From Apostichopus parvimensis (lineage: Eukaryota; Echinodermata; Holothuroidea; Aspidochirotida; Stichopodidae), in contig KN885072.1 in assembly GCA_000934455.1 (NCBI GenBank), positions 48,506-112,505 of the forward strand: DNA of 64,000 bases, in the 5' to 3' direction. Below the pieces are notes generated by a model. That model made no database searches, was not told where the DNA came from, and saw only the letters and a program-made list of their open reading frames with translations. Positions 50,784-64,000 of this stretch are shown in pieces (the first letter of the stretch is position 1; the number at the start of each line of letters is the position of its first letter). Both the position numbers and the translations under genes were made by a program.

Positions 50784-52059
50784 TTGTTTGATTTAATCAA
50801 TTTTATTGATCATAACATACTAGAAAAATTATGGTTTTTTAAGCTAAAAGATTGCTATACATCTTTGAAATATGTGTATTAATTTTTGCATAGCAGTTGG
50901 GTGAAAGGATAGCAGATAAACTATTTCTTGTTAGAGTGTCATTACATTCCAACCAGATAACAGATGATTCAGAAAAATTTATCACTTTTTTAACTAAAGG
51001 GACAAGTCAATTTCTCTAATTTTAAATATCTATGATTAGGTCTACATGCACAGTTGTGCAAATATCTTCATTTCTGTTTTTGTGTGCGTGTGCCAGGGGG
51101 TGGGGGGTGGGGGGGGGGGGGGGGGAGGAATGGGGCTTTACACAAACCCTTATTCTCGCCAGTCCGTGCCTGGGATTTAACAAGCCGATTCCATTTCTCA
51201 AGACTTGAAATCAGTTACCCGTCGCGATTTTGTGAGTGGATTTTGTTATCCTTTTCAGGTAATAATATGTTTAGTATTTATCCTATTTATAAATTTCTCT
51301 GTAAATTATGCTGGAATAAAGAAATGAAAAAAAAAAAAATTAAAAGTATTGCATCACAAAATGCTACACAAAGTGATCGCATTGCTATATACAAGTCCAA
51401 AGATGTATTGCAGGGTTTTACACAGGAACCAATGTAATTTACAAGACAAAACCTTTCAGAGCCTTCAAAACTGCCACACAAAGTCGGGACACTCAATCAT
51501 TCCCTGCTTTTTCTTTCTCTTGGCTGTTTGATTATTTTGGAAAAGCCCCATAGTGATGCAATTCTCCTTATGTATACTTGAAACATTGCCAAACTTAAAT
51601 TGGCACATGACCTAACCAGTGCAGATGGTGCAGGCAGGTATACAATGAATATTCATTCATCTAATTTGCATACAGTCATTTGGAAAACCCCTCGCACTAA
51701 GATAAGCAACAGGGTTTTGTTCTTATGATTATTATTATCCTCTAGAGTGAGTTGTTTGTCTGTGCATGGTTCAAGCTGTGTCGTCATATCCTACACAGAC
51801 TACATATATAGAGTGGCAAGTCCACTGTCATCAAATTCGTTATAGCTGTCTGCATTTCAACAACATATTTCAGCTGGCTTCTTCTTAAAACACATATTGT
51901 GATATTAATTGCCTTTCTTGAACATCATTAAACCTTGCAACAGGCGACCATGAACAGGGTAAGTTACACAAGCATTCTAAATAATTATTTTTTATTTCTA
52001 CATATACAGTATTTTTACTTTAATCAGTGGTTTGTGCAAGAGGGAAGGGGTGTGATTGC

Positions 52060-52456
52060 CAGTAGCGGAGCGTCCATACAGTCAGGGGGGGCGGATGCCC
52101 CCCCTGACGGACTCAAATGGACTGCTGGCGCCCTTTTCAGCTTTTTACCACTTTTTACTTATTTGCGATTATTGACTTTTTTATTTCGCTCTCATCTACC
52201 TATTGACATTTGTCACATTTTGTTGGTATAATTTTCTGACAAAATGGCGATAACACCTATTTATTCTTCGTTTATCTGCAAATTAGCAAGGCCCGGAAAG
52301 GGTCATTTCCGGCGATCTAGAGTGTATCTTTACTCAAAAAAAAAATTTCTGTACGCTCCGCGCCAACCAATGGTGGCGCTCCGCTTAGATAGTGTCGAAA
52401 GCGCCCCTACAGACCATTCTCGCCCCCCCTGACCAATACCCCTAGCTCCGCCACTG
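52060..52456. mobile_element. hAT-type MITE, family 3
   Basis: Starts CAGTAGCGGAGC and ends GCTCCGCCACTG, flanked by the perfect 8-bp duplication GTGATTGC (52052-52059 and 52457-52464). Contains the inverted module tggcgctccgcttagatag also seen in the element at 46190. Confidence 0.85.
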
Positions 52457-52851
52457 GTGATTGCCCTACCCTACCTCTGTCGTAAGAAAGGGAGGGGGGC
52501 GGGGACAAGAAGAACATTAAGTCGACAAGCTAACCAGATAAGAAGATTTAGGAAAAATTTAGTTTGAACTGAAGGGGCAAGTCAATCAGTCCATTACAAC
52601 AGTATGGTCTAGTCGAGTCACTGTACAATCTCAGAAAAATGCTTAAAATTATATCTCATTTCAGTTCTGATTGTGGTTAAAGGAAATGTTACAAGTAGCA
52701 TAATCACAGCATAATCTGTTAATTACTCGAGCTGGATAGTGGCAAAGGGATATATGCTTCATCTTCAAACAAGGTTTTTAAATTTAAAAAAAATTAGAAA
52801 TTAAAAAATGTTACAGTAAAATCACTATATATATTCTGTTTTTGATACACA

Positions 52852-53208
52852 CAAGGGCGTAGGACCGGTGGGGCTGGGGGGGCGCCAGCCCCCCAGTGAA
52901 AAATATGGTGGGGCGGAAGTATCATTCCGCCCCCCCCCCCCCCGCTCCGCAAGTCAGAAAACCCCTTTTTCATTTCCAAATGAGAAAAAAAAATCTCATT
53001 TGGAGCACCAAATTGCATGTAAGGCCAGGTGAAAATGCAAAATTATTTAAAAAATGGAGTGGGTGTTGAAGTGTGCTATATTGCACCAAATTGCATCTGA
53101 GGCCACCTGGAAATACAAAAAAAAATCCAAATCCTTAGACCCCTCCCCCAGGCCGGCCATCAGTCTTCACCCCCCCCCCCCACTCAAAAGTACCTTCCTA
53201 CCCCACTG
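52852..53208. mobile_element. hAT-type MITE, family 1 copy 2
   Basis: Starts CAAGGGCGTAGGACC and ends CCTTCCTACCCCACTG, flanked by GATACACA (52844-52851 and 53209-53216). The body matches 22279 and 57281 (tctcatttggagcaccaaat, ggccaggtgaaaatgcaaaa, ggccggccatcagtcttca). Confidence 0.85.
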
Positions 53209-55134
53209 GATACACATATGTCTTCTGTGTGATATTTGTTGTTAAAGTTACTTGAAAATTTTAAACATCATATAACTGAGAAATATACAACATGAGATAT
53301 TGTTACAAAACCTGTTCTTTTTTCTTTCTTTTTTTTTCTAAAACTGTAAGCAAGCAGTGATTTGTTTTAAATTGCCTCAGTTATAATACCTAACTTTTCC
53401 ATTTTTATTGTGAAATAACATACATGCCCAATAGGCCAGCGTTCCTTAACCTGTGCTGTACGCACCCCCCCCCCACCACCCCCACCCCCCCCCCTCCCCC
53501 CGAGGTGCGAGGCAGTACTCCAAGGGGAACGTCAAAAGCCTGTTTTATGTCTACACTTATACTGTTAGTAGTTGAGCAGTGGGATTAAACACACCCGGCC
53601 CAACCCCCGATTTGTAAGTGGAATTCGTCATCCTTTTGTTTATCGTGACTATTTGATTTCGTTGCAATTACTTAATGATATTAAATGTAGCCTAATATTT
53701 GCACACAACCAAATCATTGACGAGTGTAGGCGTACAGTACACAAAGGCGAGGTAACACTTGAAAATATTGATTCATCGATACTCTTATCATATATTCATA
53801 CAATCAGTCGGAAAACCCCTCGCACTATTTTAAGTCACAGGTTTTGTTATCACTATCATCCTGTGTTGTCTGCCTGTGGTTCGTGCTGCGTCATCGTAGA
53901 GTGTATACATGCAGATATTAGCAGCACTGTCACGGCTTTCTGATTAAACTCATTAACACTGTTTGCAATTTATTATTTCTACACATACAGTATTTTTACT
54001 CTTTTTCGGGGGGTGCGGAGGGGTGGGGGGGCATTAAGTCAAGGTAAGTTACACGAGCGTTCTACATAATTAGTTTTTATTGCCGCGTATAATTTTTTTT
54101 TTTAATCAGTGGCGTTCGCAATGGGAGGTGTTGCCATATGACCATCCTCCGCCAATATGTGAGGGGGAATTGCGTCCAGTCGAGAGATTTTCCTACATTC
54201 AGTCGAGAAAGAAGTAGATCACCCAATTAGGCACGTGTGTGGAGGTGTAGTCACCCCTTTTCAGTCTTATACAAAAATTGAAAAGCATTTACTAGCACCT
54301 TGTGCATATTGTCTAAATATGGCTCAAAATGCACCACTCACATTTAAACGTTTTAACATGTTTCGGGCGGGGATGGGAGAGAGGGGGGGGGGGGATCTCA
54401 GTGCTCCTATACATTGGCCTTCAACGTCCAAAGGGTCACTTCCCTCATTTAAAAAATACTGGAGCCGCCTCGAGTCCTTTCATTGAGGTTCATGCCCCTA
54501 CTTCAATTTTCCCAGCACACCTCCACAGCCCCTATAACCTTTGAAATCATGAGCAAGTTACTGATTGTAATAACTTAAATCAGAGCGGCTCCATCGGTTG
54601 TCGCTAATGGGATATTCTGGTGTTCAAGTTGGGGTGATAGGAGGGGGGGGGGGTACGTACTGCGTCCTTTTAGTTGGTGGGATGGGGGTACATGCTGGAG
54701 TATATATCTCACCCGATGTATGCCCATCAGTACTAACCCATGGGGGGGGGGGGTATCTTCCGGGTGATTTAAGTGGTAAGATATATATGCATGGGTCGCT
54801 ACTATACTGCCTGTGGAAGCGTCGCTCTGGAAAGCGTACCTATATGGGAAACCTACATATCTGTGTGACTGGAAGATGTTTCATCGTGTTTGGTTTTCAT
54901 GACGTATATATGAATTATAGCAAATTCTTATACAGAAATGAATCCACTGCCCCCTTCCATGTCTTGCAGATTTATATTTTAAGAAAGACGTGTTGCTATA
55001 GTGGGATCTACACTGTTTATGTCAAATCAGTAAAGTTAATTAATGGTGTAAATTAAGCCATTTTTTAATTGTAATGATTTCGTAAGAAAGGGTTCATTGT
55101 ACTTCATATGTGGACAACATACAGTGGGCCTATA

Positions 55135-55721
55135 CAGGGGCGGACTGGGTCTTAAAACCGGCCCGGGCATTTTCCACCTAGACCGGCCAATTATTTGTTG
55201 ATATGCTACTTACATAGTGATCGTCGTCCTGCAGTGGGGGAGGGGTGTAAGGGGATGCCCCCTCCCCATTGAGATTTTTTGGAAGTTAAGGGATGCCTAG
55301 ATGCAAAATGGTGCTATATTTCTCAATTTTGTAGGTTACAATAATCCTTTAAAAATGACCCAAGAATAATTTTCCAGAAGAAACACACAGTTAAAAACGC
55401 CAAACAAAAATAGACAAAAATATATGTTTTAGACTGGATTTTATTTACTTTTTCAAGCATTTTGTGAACACATGCTTGAAAAAATAAATAAATAAGTAAA
55501 ATCCGTTAGTACGGACGGGTTGCCTATAGAACGTTCTTTTTTTACGAACTAACAGATTAACTAACATGGTGATCTCATGAGCTGATTCCCACATTAAAAA
55601 ATATATTTCTACACAGCCCGTCTGTATTCTATTAACTACTGTGAAAATGGGCTGTAATTTTTACCAGGCTCCCCGGCCCACCGGGCATTGCCCCAAAGCC
55701 CGTGTGGCCAGTCTGTCACTG
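55135..55721. mobile_element. hAT-type MITE, family 4
   Basis: Starts CAGGGGCGGACTGGG and ends GCCAGTCTGTCACTG, flanked by the perfect 8-bp duplication GGCCTATA (55127-55134 and 55722-55729). Subterminal GC-rich blocks (accggcccgggcatt, ggcccaccgggcatt) are present at each end. No coding frame. Confidence 0.8.
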
Positions 55722-56280
55722 GGCCTATACCAAAGAGTGTACTCGAACAGTACCGCGGTAAGTCTTACATACGTTATGCATCACATAATCCTGGGCCTGT
55801 GTGTCATATGTGTTTATGCTTAATTTCAAACCAATGCATGTTGATCTTTCGCTGTACGCCAAGGCGGTTGCCTTATCGACCTTTGTTTGGGAGTGCTTGT
55901 AAAGGTGGAATATATGTATCTGTGCTTGACTTTTGTGTAAAGGATAACTTCCTTAACAAATAAATGACATGTTTGTCAAATGTGTCGAGGCTCTGATACT
56001 GCACCCCCTCCCCTCCCCGGCCCTCTATTCCGCGATCTCATACACGACTGGCGAGTCGTGAATATACGCCTAACTTGTTCATAATATAGTTACCGAAAGG
56101 TTCTACGTCTAATAAAATTACCCTTCCCCCCCCCCCCGCCACCTTTTCCCTCTCAACCCAACCACTCGCTAACCAGATCCCGTCCTGTACCCTTCACACT
56201 TCAACGGCATCGTTTCAACTTTCATTCTGTTCCTTGAATAACTAATTATTTTTGATTATTTTTTAATCTAGTTATAGTAA

Positions 56281-58086
<1,806 letters not shown>

Positions 58087-58129
58087 ATAACAGAGTCATT
58101 TATCGAAGAATATATATATATATATATAG

Positions 58130-58500
58130 GTTGAGACTTATTGAGACTAGTGGATGACTAGTAGTTGTTACTCAGAGTTTCACGCGTTGAGCAATCATCA
58201 GACAACTCGGCAGTGGATTGAGAAGTACAAACTGTAACACAACGAAAGTATGACGCTGGATAAGTACGAGGGGCACTGACAGAATTAATACCAAATAAAC
58301 CATGAATATACAGGAAGCGGATTAAGGAACGGAGAAAGAACGGATTACATACTGTTTGTGGAACTGGTAGTTGCTTAAGGGTCCCAAGTCTTTGTTGAGG
58401 CCGGTGATGTGAAACTTAATACGAAAGATCCAATCAATGTAATTTCGTTTACGTTCAGTTACGGATTTCAAGTTCGAGGCATTTAAGATATAAAAAATTC
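58130..58500 (-). mobile_element. Penelope-like element 3' end, left (minus) arm
   Basis: On the minus strand, 58484-58324 reads in frame ASNLKSVTERKRNYIDWIFR, then IKFHITGLNKDLGPLSNYQF and VIRSFSVP before a stop. The RK..Y..WI....H..GLN pattern resembles the C-terminal end of Penelope-like retroelement proteins. The noncoding tail leads to a hammerhead motif (58207-58163), as in Penelope terminal repeats. 5'-truncated. Lies 44 bp after the ZCCHC24-like stop codon. Confidence 0.65.
58163..58207 (-). ncRNA. Hammerhead ribozyme motif (minimal, Penelope type)
   Basis: Read on the minus strand: stem I 5' arm AGUUGU (58207-58202), core CUGAUGA (58201-58195), a weak stem II with loop UCAAC (58194-58182), core GAAA (58181-58178), a short stem III ACUC/GAGU with a 1-3 nt loop, cleavage triplet GUA ending at 58169, and stem I 3' arm ACAACU (58168-58163), pairing perfectly over 6 bp. 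All universally conserved core bases are present. Stem II lacks the usual closing G-C pair and stem III is very short, so it may act as a dimer, as other retroelement hammerheads do. Confidence 0.65.
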
Positions 58501-58684
58501 AAAATGATTAGTTTTCCCAATGTTGACTATGGTCTAAGACCTTCTTCCCTCTCTTGTGATATAATTTTTTTTTTTTTTTTTGAAATAATTGCAAAAAATC
58601 AATTCGTGATAATTTTGCAGGATTCTCCGTTTCCGAACATTCAATCTTTCATAGACATTCTCTCAAAAACTTAACATGTATCTT

Positions 58685-58970
58685 AATCGCCTCGAACTTC
58701 AAATCCGTAACTGAACGTAAACGAAATTATATTGATTGGATCTTTCGTATTAAGTTTCACATCACCGGCCTCAACAAAGACTTGGGATCTTTAAGCAACT
58801 ATACCAGTTCCACAAACATTATGTAATCCGTTCTTTCTTCGTTCCTTAATCCGCTTCCTGTATATTCATGGTTTATTTGGTATTAATTCTCTCAGTGCCC
58901 CTCGTACTTATCCAGCGGCATACTTTCGTTGCGTAACATTTTGTACTTTCCATTCCATTGCTGATGAAGG
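58685..58970 (+). mobile_element. Penelope-like element 3' end, right (plus) arm
   Basis: Near-identical to the left arm in inverted orientation (58690-58955 against 58225-58500), with the same frame VTERKRNYIDWIFRIKFHIT and GLNKDLGSLSNY. It has ctgatga at 58963-58969 but no GAAA partner, so its ribozyme is lost or belongs to another subtype. Confidence 0.65.
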
Positions 58971-58999
58971 TTCCAGGGGGATCTAAATTTCCAATATTT

Positions 59000-61613
59000 T
59001 CTAAAACAATACTCCTTTATTTGTCAATTATAAGACATATCTTATTTCTCTGCTTTTGTCCAATAATATCTTCTTTTGGAGTACGCACGGATTTTCTTTA
59101 AAATATATATAAATACATAAATAATTAAATAAATAAATAATGTATATAGGTCTTTATATATAGATATTATGAATTTCATTAACCAACAGCATCATCTATT
59201 AGATATCAAATGTAAAGGGGAACCGCATTATCTAAGTTTTAAAATGGAAAAATAGAAAACTATTATGTCACGTGACAATGCTTACTTTTGTTTATAGCTA
59301 CATAACTTTTGACAGGTTGTATATACTTTTTTGTTCACTCGATTAGCTTGGCTTTTATTCAATAAGATAACCCCACGAAACCACTTTAGATGTCTCGATC
59401 ATATTACTGATTACATGGTGCGTTTAGTCTTTGTTTCCAGTTATGATTTGAATAAGTTTTAATAAAAATACAAAGTTAAGTTCAGTGTTTTCAAATATAT
59501 CTTGAGTTGGCAATTAAACATAATTTCGGTAGGCTTGTTAGGTATTTCTTTGGTTTACATCGACATTGTGTTAATACCTACATAATTACAAAATTGATAA
59601 TAATCTTGCTGGTAATTGAAGTCCTGTAGTGTTAACGACAGTGACAATGGTGCTATTGATGATAGTGATGATACTGGAAACGGGGACAGTAAAAGAATGA
59701 CACAGAAATAACTTAGAGCCATGACGTTAATGGTAGGCTACTGGATAGGCTACTTTGTTTTATAGTACTGTGTAATGTGCACTTTCCACGAAATCATCCT
59801 GTTTCATAGTACTAATATCATCCACACACACCTATGCCGTAATACTGCGCTGCTCTAGACTCCGCCTGGAACATATATGTAATGGCTGTACATTGTGCAA
59901 TATACAAAAGAAATAGAATTGTTACCTCGCTTCAGTATGAACGATCAGTGGACCATGATCACTTGAGTATCGGTTAAAAGCTGCCGCACCATGTATATAA
60001 GCAAGTTCTCTTTAGTTATAGTTGGTTCTCAGTTCAAGTTTCGTAGGTTCTATCAACATGCACCTATGACGTCATATTCAAAGATGACGCATCATAAACT
60101 TGTATATTTCTCTGAAATTTATAATCCAAATCTTATCCCGCATTGGGCCCTATTCTCAGGCATGCTCTCATACAGCCTTAAAATATTGCGCAATCCTGTT
60201 CCACCGAACTTGGACACTGCAGGTTGTGTATTCATTGGACACTCAGTCACTTCCATAACAACTCCCTGTTCCAATTGAGCTCTCCACAAAGCTGCGAATT
60301 CCTCATTGAATTGAGTACAAAGAAACTAGCCATTGTAAATGTGGTTAATACCTATAGCTTATCATACTACTTCCACATAAGTATTACGTAATCCATATAC
60401 AAATTCTGCATAATAATACAACGTTCACCTCTGACGGAGATAAAATAAGTTCAGCAGTGCAATCTATTAAACCAATTTAAAAGGAAACTAACCATTCCAC
60501 AACATGACAGCCCCCCTCTCTTCTCACCGAAACAAAAAGCTCTTTACGGGGAGGAGAGACCCCCCTTCAACCCCTCCCCAGCCCGACAGACGTCTGTCAA
60601 GTTTGTACACCCGCCCCCATTAAATTAGATCTCCGGCTATTTTTCTGAATATATACCGTATAATGGTGCATGCTATTTTAATGTGTGTATGTCGTTTGTT
60701 CAAACTGGCTTGTTATTGATCATATGACAACATTGGTAATCACGTTTCATTGGTTTCTATGGAATTAGAAACAACATATTAAAGTTATGGTTTTCATTGC
60801 AATATCGTGCTAATAACGTTTTGAATTGTATCTTTTTCATAATCAATAATAAAGCTATTGTTTGTATTTGGTTATACCAAGCCCTTCTTGGTATATGGGT
60901 TCGTTGTAATGCGGAGAACAGAGGGTGGGGTGGGGTGGGTGGTTAGATAAGGTGTGTAAATTTTATTTCTTTTTATAATGTATGCTTTTAGCATGGGAAA
61001 TTCTATCTGGGATAACTTTGATGACAAAGATGCCAAAAATATATCCTGTTCTTCCAAAGGTCATCAGCAAGCCTAGCTCCACCCCCTCCTCCCCCACCCA
61101 GGTGCTAACATGTAGGAGCTATGATGACTTCTATAAGCAAACTTGAGTATCATTGACTGAATGATTGTTATCACGAATTTATCGCTTTGTCATGTTTTAC
61201 AGTGCTTTTTTTCTATATTGTTCTGTTTGTAAAAGGAAAAGGAGGGGCTGCTCAAATTAGATTTGCTTTGTTGTATGTGTGAATGTAAAACTGTATTATT
61301 TTTATTGGTGAAATAAACTCAGCCTGACCTGCACGTATTCATACAGCTGTGTGTTGTAATCATTCACTCTATAATTGCCGAACTTTGAACCCGATTAGTC
61401 ACTATCGTTATACCGTAACCTTCTAAGAGTATTGTATGTTTACCCGCTAATGGAGAATTCGGATCTTGAACATCTGCAGTTAACATCATATTGTTAGAAC
61501 AGTATGGAACCAAGAACTGATGGAGTAGAAAATCAGACTAAAAGTCATTTCAGGATTTTAAGAAGAACGTTGGTGAAATTGGACGTTTTCAACAACAATA
61601 ACAACATCATCAT

Positions 61614-61644
<31 letters not shown>

Positions 61645-62679
61645 ATCAACAACATCAAAAAAGGAAGGAGAAGGAAAAATAACACCTTTTTGGGAAATTA
61701 CTCCGCTTTTAATAACTTTCCTATACCACTTCTAGCTCGACACCTAAACTTTCATTGTGTATACATTGAGGGTTTCGTGATATCGACATTCCAAACCCGG
61801 CTCAGCCATCATTATGGTGGAAAGGATACATTGGTTCATCATTGTCAACATTGATTTCAAATTGAGCAAAGTCTAGCAGCATATTCTATTTAAGCACCCG
61901 AGCTCCATGTTAACAAGGTAAGTGGTCACACCCTCACACCTCTCTCTTCGATGAAATGATATTTCAGCCCCCCGTCCCCCCCCCCACCCAACCTCCTTCC
62001 CCTTCTCCAGTACAAAAAAAATGTGGTTGCGCTCCTCTGAATAAGTCAATCAAGGGAATTACTTGTGGTTCGTTATCGTACGACACATATTATCGTAGAA
62101 CTTAAGTCGAAAACGTACGCTGGAAAATCCGGTCCTGTCGTAATTGGGAAACCCCCGGTTACATGCTATTTATAAATGACGCGGTAATTTCCAACAATCA
62201 ATGTTTACCTCAAACTTGTTTACAATCTGCATACGTTGGAATGTAAAGAACCACATAGTTAACTTGGCCTACACTTAGAGTGATTCGCTTTTCTCGTAGA
62301 CATAGAGAAATTATGTTGAGAAATTTTCAAAACTTTTTTATTCCTTCGGGGATAACCGCCGCGTCCATCGACAATCCATTAAGTTCAATTGTGGGAGGTA
62401 GGGCAGTTATTCATTGTTTGATGTCAATCTTAAGATTGTTTTCAAATTCGATTCGCATCCGTAAGTCAAAATTTCGGGATAAGACGTAGGAATTTTGAAA
62501 TAATTTAATCGTAAAACATGAAGGCTAGAAGGGGGGGGGGGGGAGGGGCAGTAAACAAGAATCGCATGATTCAATTGTTTAGTTTCGGAGCGTACCAGAA
62601 CAATGAATATGGTGTGTTGGTCTAGCGCCATCATTTTGTTCATATCTTTAAATTAGCATGTCATATTAGTAAAGGGCCA
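59000..62679. other. AT-rich region without recognised gene
   Basis: No exon recognised. Contains an AAC/ATC trinucleotide tract (61589-61662), C-runs, and a segment at 60508-60630 related to 63700-63830. A possible poly(A) signal AATAAA is at 61312-61317. Confidence 0.5.
61589..61662. repeat. AAC/ATC microsatellite
   Basis: Interspersed aac and atc triplets; any Asn/Ile-rich reading frame over it is a by-product. Confidence 0.85.
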
Positions 62680-62681
62680 AT

Positions 62682-62785
62682 GTATCGTATCGTATCATAC
62701 CGTACCGTATCGCATCGCATCGCATCGTATCGTATCGCATCACACTGCGCATCGCATCGTACCTATCGCATCGTATCGTATCATA
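62682..62785. repeat. TATCG/CATCG pentanucleotide microsatellite
   Basis: About twenty imperfect copies of atcgt or atcgc. Directly upstream of the decayed zinc-finger exon. Confidence 0.9.
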
Positions 62786-62847
62786 TAAACGTAATTAAAA
62801 CAAAGGCTTGCTTATTTTATTTTCTATGGAATGAACATTGCGGAGGA

Positions 62848-62977
62848 AGGGAAACAACGCCATACGACGGACAAAGAAAAACACGTACATGTTGAGAATT
62901 GCAATGTCCAACTTGTGGGTAAAACCTAGATGAGTGCGTATTGCTGGAGCGGAATGGGTCAGAAGTGCACACAACAG
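62848..62977 (+). pseudogene. Decayed paralogous copy of the ZCCHC24 zinc-binding exon
   Basis: Compared with exon 56326-56508, this stretch keeps TTPYDGQRK, then QCPTCG, then (after a +1 shift) GKT-stop-MSAY and MGQKCTQ. These correspond to [20 protein letters not shown] and MGQECTK. It has a stop at the Cys/Phe position, a 1-nt frameshift after the second Cys and TAG in place of the conserved Trp codon. It ends CAACAG before gtgata, where the intact exon has its donor. Clearly non-functional as a zinc module. Confidence 0.65.
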
Positions 62978-62985
62978 GTGATAAC

Positions 62986-64000
62986 ACATACCACAAAAAA
63001 GCCACAATGGGGGAAATGGTATTGTGATGTTAATACTCATTTCATTCTCAGTATTTCATGTTGGAGAAAAATTGAGGGCGTCTGACATTAATTGCTTGGC
63101 TGGATTCATTGTGTAGCCCCTTTAAAGGAAAGTCTTTTAGGCAGAATTTTAATATTGATATGTTATAATCCACGGCTATTTTCTTTCAAGATATTCATCT
63201 TTAAAATATGCATTAATCTCTGGAGTGCTCCTTTAAGGCTTAATTGTTCATGACGTCAGCTCGTCGGTGCAGAACTAAATGTAACTGTTAATCAATTGTT
63301 TTCCAATTTCTAATAACTCAACTAAAACATGCTCTTTTAACTCCACATCTACAAAAGAGCACACTTGGGATGCCATCCGCCAACATTTGTCCTCGACAAT
63401 GTTTAACTACCCATGATGAAACTGTCATTTGAATCAATGCCGGGAAGTCTTACATTTTCCAGTTGAGTTTTCAGCGTTGCATGTGAGGAGCTGACCATTT
63501 ATAGTCTGCTTATTAAACTGTATTTTTCAGTTACTTGAATTAATGAAAATCGGCTCCCAAAAACGTCTTTTCCGAACAAAATATTAGAAGTGTTACAGGG
63601 ATAAAAACTCGACTTGCAGTAGTGTCTTGTAGTGGTTTATAACAAATGAAAATTAATGTTGTGTAATCAAAATGGTATACCACAAAGCACCGTATTTTTT
63701 CTAAGCCCCCTTACCGAAAAAAAAACCTTTTATCAAAAGGAGGAGTAGGCAAGGGGACACCCTTCCCTTAAGACCCCTCCCCAAACGGAAGTCAGTCAAA
63801 GTTTGTGGCCCTTCCCCCAAATTAATTTAACAGGGTGTAGAGCAATAAATGATGTAATGTTAAAGTCGATAGCAATGCAAGCGTTATACTTAAATTTAAT
63901 AATATTTCCTCTGGGTCTTGAAATGGGGACAAATATTCGGCTAACCCAATCACACCAGCGAGACTGGCTACGAGCCTGCATTGCACGATAGGTGTAATAT
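62986..64000. other. End of window, no recognised gene
   Basis: AT-rich DNA with a repeat segment at 63700-63830 (C-rich, related to 60508-60630). No exon supported. Confidence 0.5.

Larger units (their letters stand above)
51160..54130. repeat. Diverged direct duplication, two arms
   Basis: Arm A (51160-52050) and arm B (53570-54130) share gattttgtgagtgga/gatttgtaagtggaa, ggaaaacccctcgcac, gtaagttacac.agc.ttct and cagtatttttact in the same order. Arm A carries a hAT MITE (52060) that arm B lacks. Confidence 0.7.

Noticed and set aside
51935-51957. First coding exon of the ZCCHC24-like gene (MNR before GTAAGT)
   Set aside because: Phase fits, but it lies within a duplicated repeat arm and encodes only three residues; the match is likely chance.
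54598-55056. 152-codon frame rich in Gly
   Set aside because: Composition comes from G-runs; no domain, no splice sites, and it overlaps repeat-rich DNA.
58958-58990. Second hammerhead in the right Penelope-like arm
   Set aside because: CTGATGA is present but no GAAA, stem I partner or cleavage triplet can be found nearby.
61504-61854. 116-codon Asn/Ile-rich frame
   Set aside because: Driven by an AAC/ATC microsatellite.

Overview
The window is a eukaryotic nuclear scaffold: five interrupted protein-coding genes with GT-AG introns, three assembly gaps (runs of N) and many decayed mobile elements. The AT-rich composition, short exons with introns of 0.3 to 3 kb, the cilium-related gene set and the repeats (tRNA-derived SINEs, Penelope-like elements, short hAT-type and TTAA-type DNA elements) suggest a marine invertebrate, probably a deuterostome such as an echinoderm. 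The species cannot be fixed from the sequence alone.

Layout. 632-6436, minus strand: the first four coding exons of RanGAP1 (159 residues; the rest lies beyond base 1). 6437-11837: 5.4 kb of intergenic DNA. 11838-31706, plus strand: a complete 20-exon gene for a 1120-residue EF-hand plus WD40 protein of the WDR64/WDR49 type. 33512-42625, minus strand: a complete 11-exon CLUAP1/IFT38 gene (432 residues), convergent with the WD40 gene. 43165-50619, plus strand: a complete 8-exon TEX47-like gene (250 residues), head-to-head with CLUAP1 across 539 bp. 56326-58086, plus strand: the last two coding exons of a ZCCHC24-like zinc-finger gene, with no N-terminal exon recognised. 58087-64000: a mobile-element graveyard with a decayed copy of the ZCCHC24 zinc-binding exon near 62.85-62.98 kb.

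How the genes relate. CLUAP1 is an intraflagellar transport subunit, TEX47 is testis-associated in mammals, and WDR64-type proteins are plausible cilium or sperm proteins. A good RFX-type X-box lies in the CLUAP1/TEX47 shared promoter, and two more lie upstream of the WD40 gene, which fits an RFX-controlled ciliary set. Exon chains were joined by hand. The three complete genes keep frame over every junction and give lengths close to their relatives.

Most unusual items: a near-complete hammerhead ribozyme on the minus strand just after the ZCCHC24-like stop codon, inside an inverted pair of Penelope-like 3' ends; a BLUF-like fold in the TEX47-like protein with His at the usual flavin-contacting Gln position; six short DNA elements with perfect 8-bp target duplications; and three related TTAA-flanked elements.
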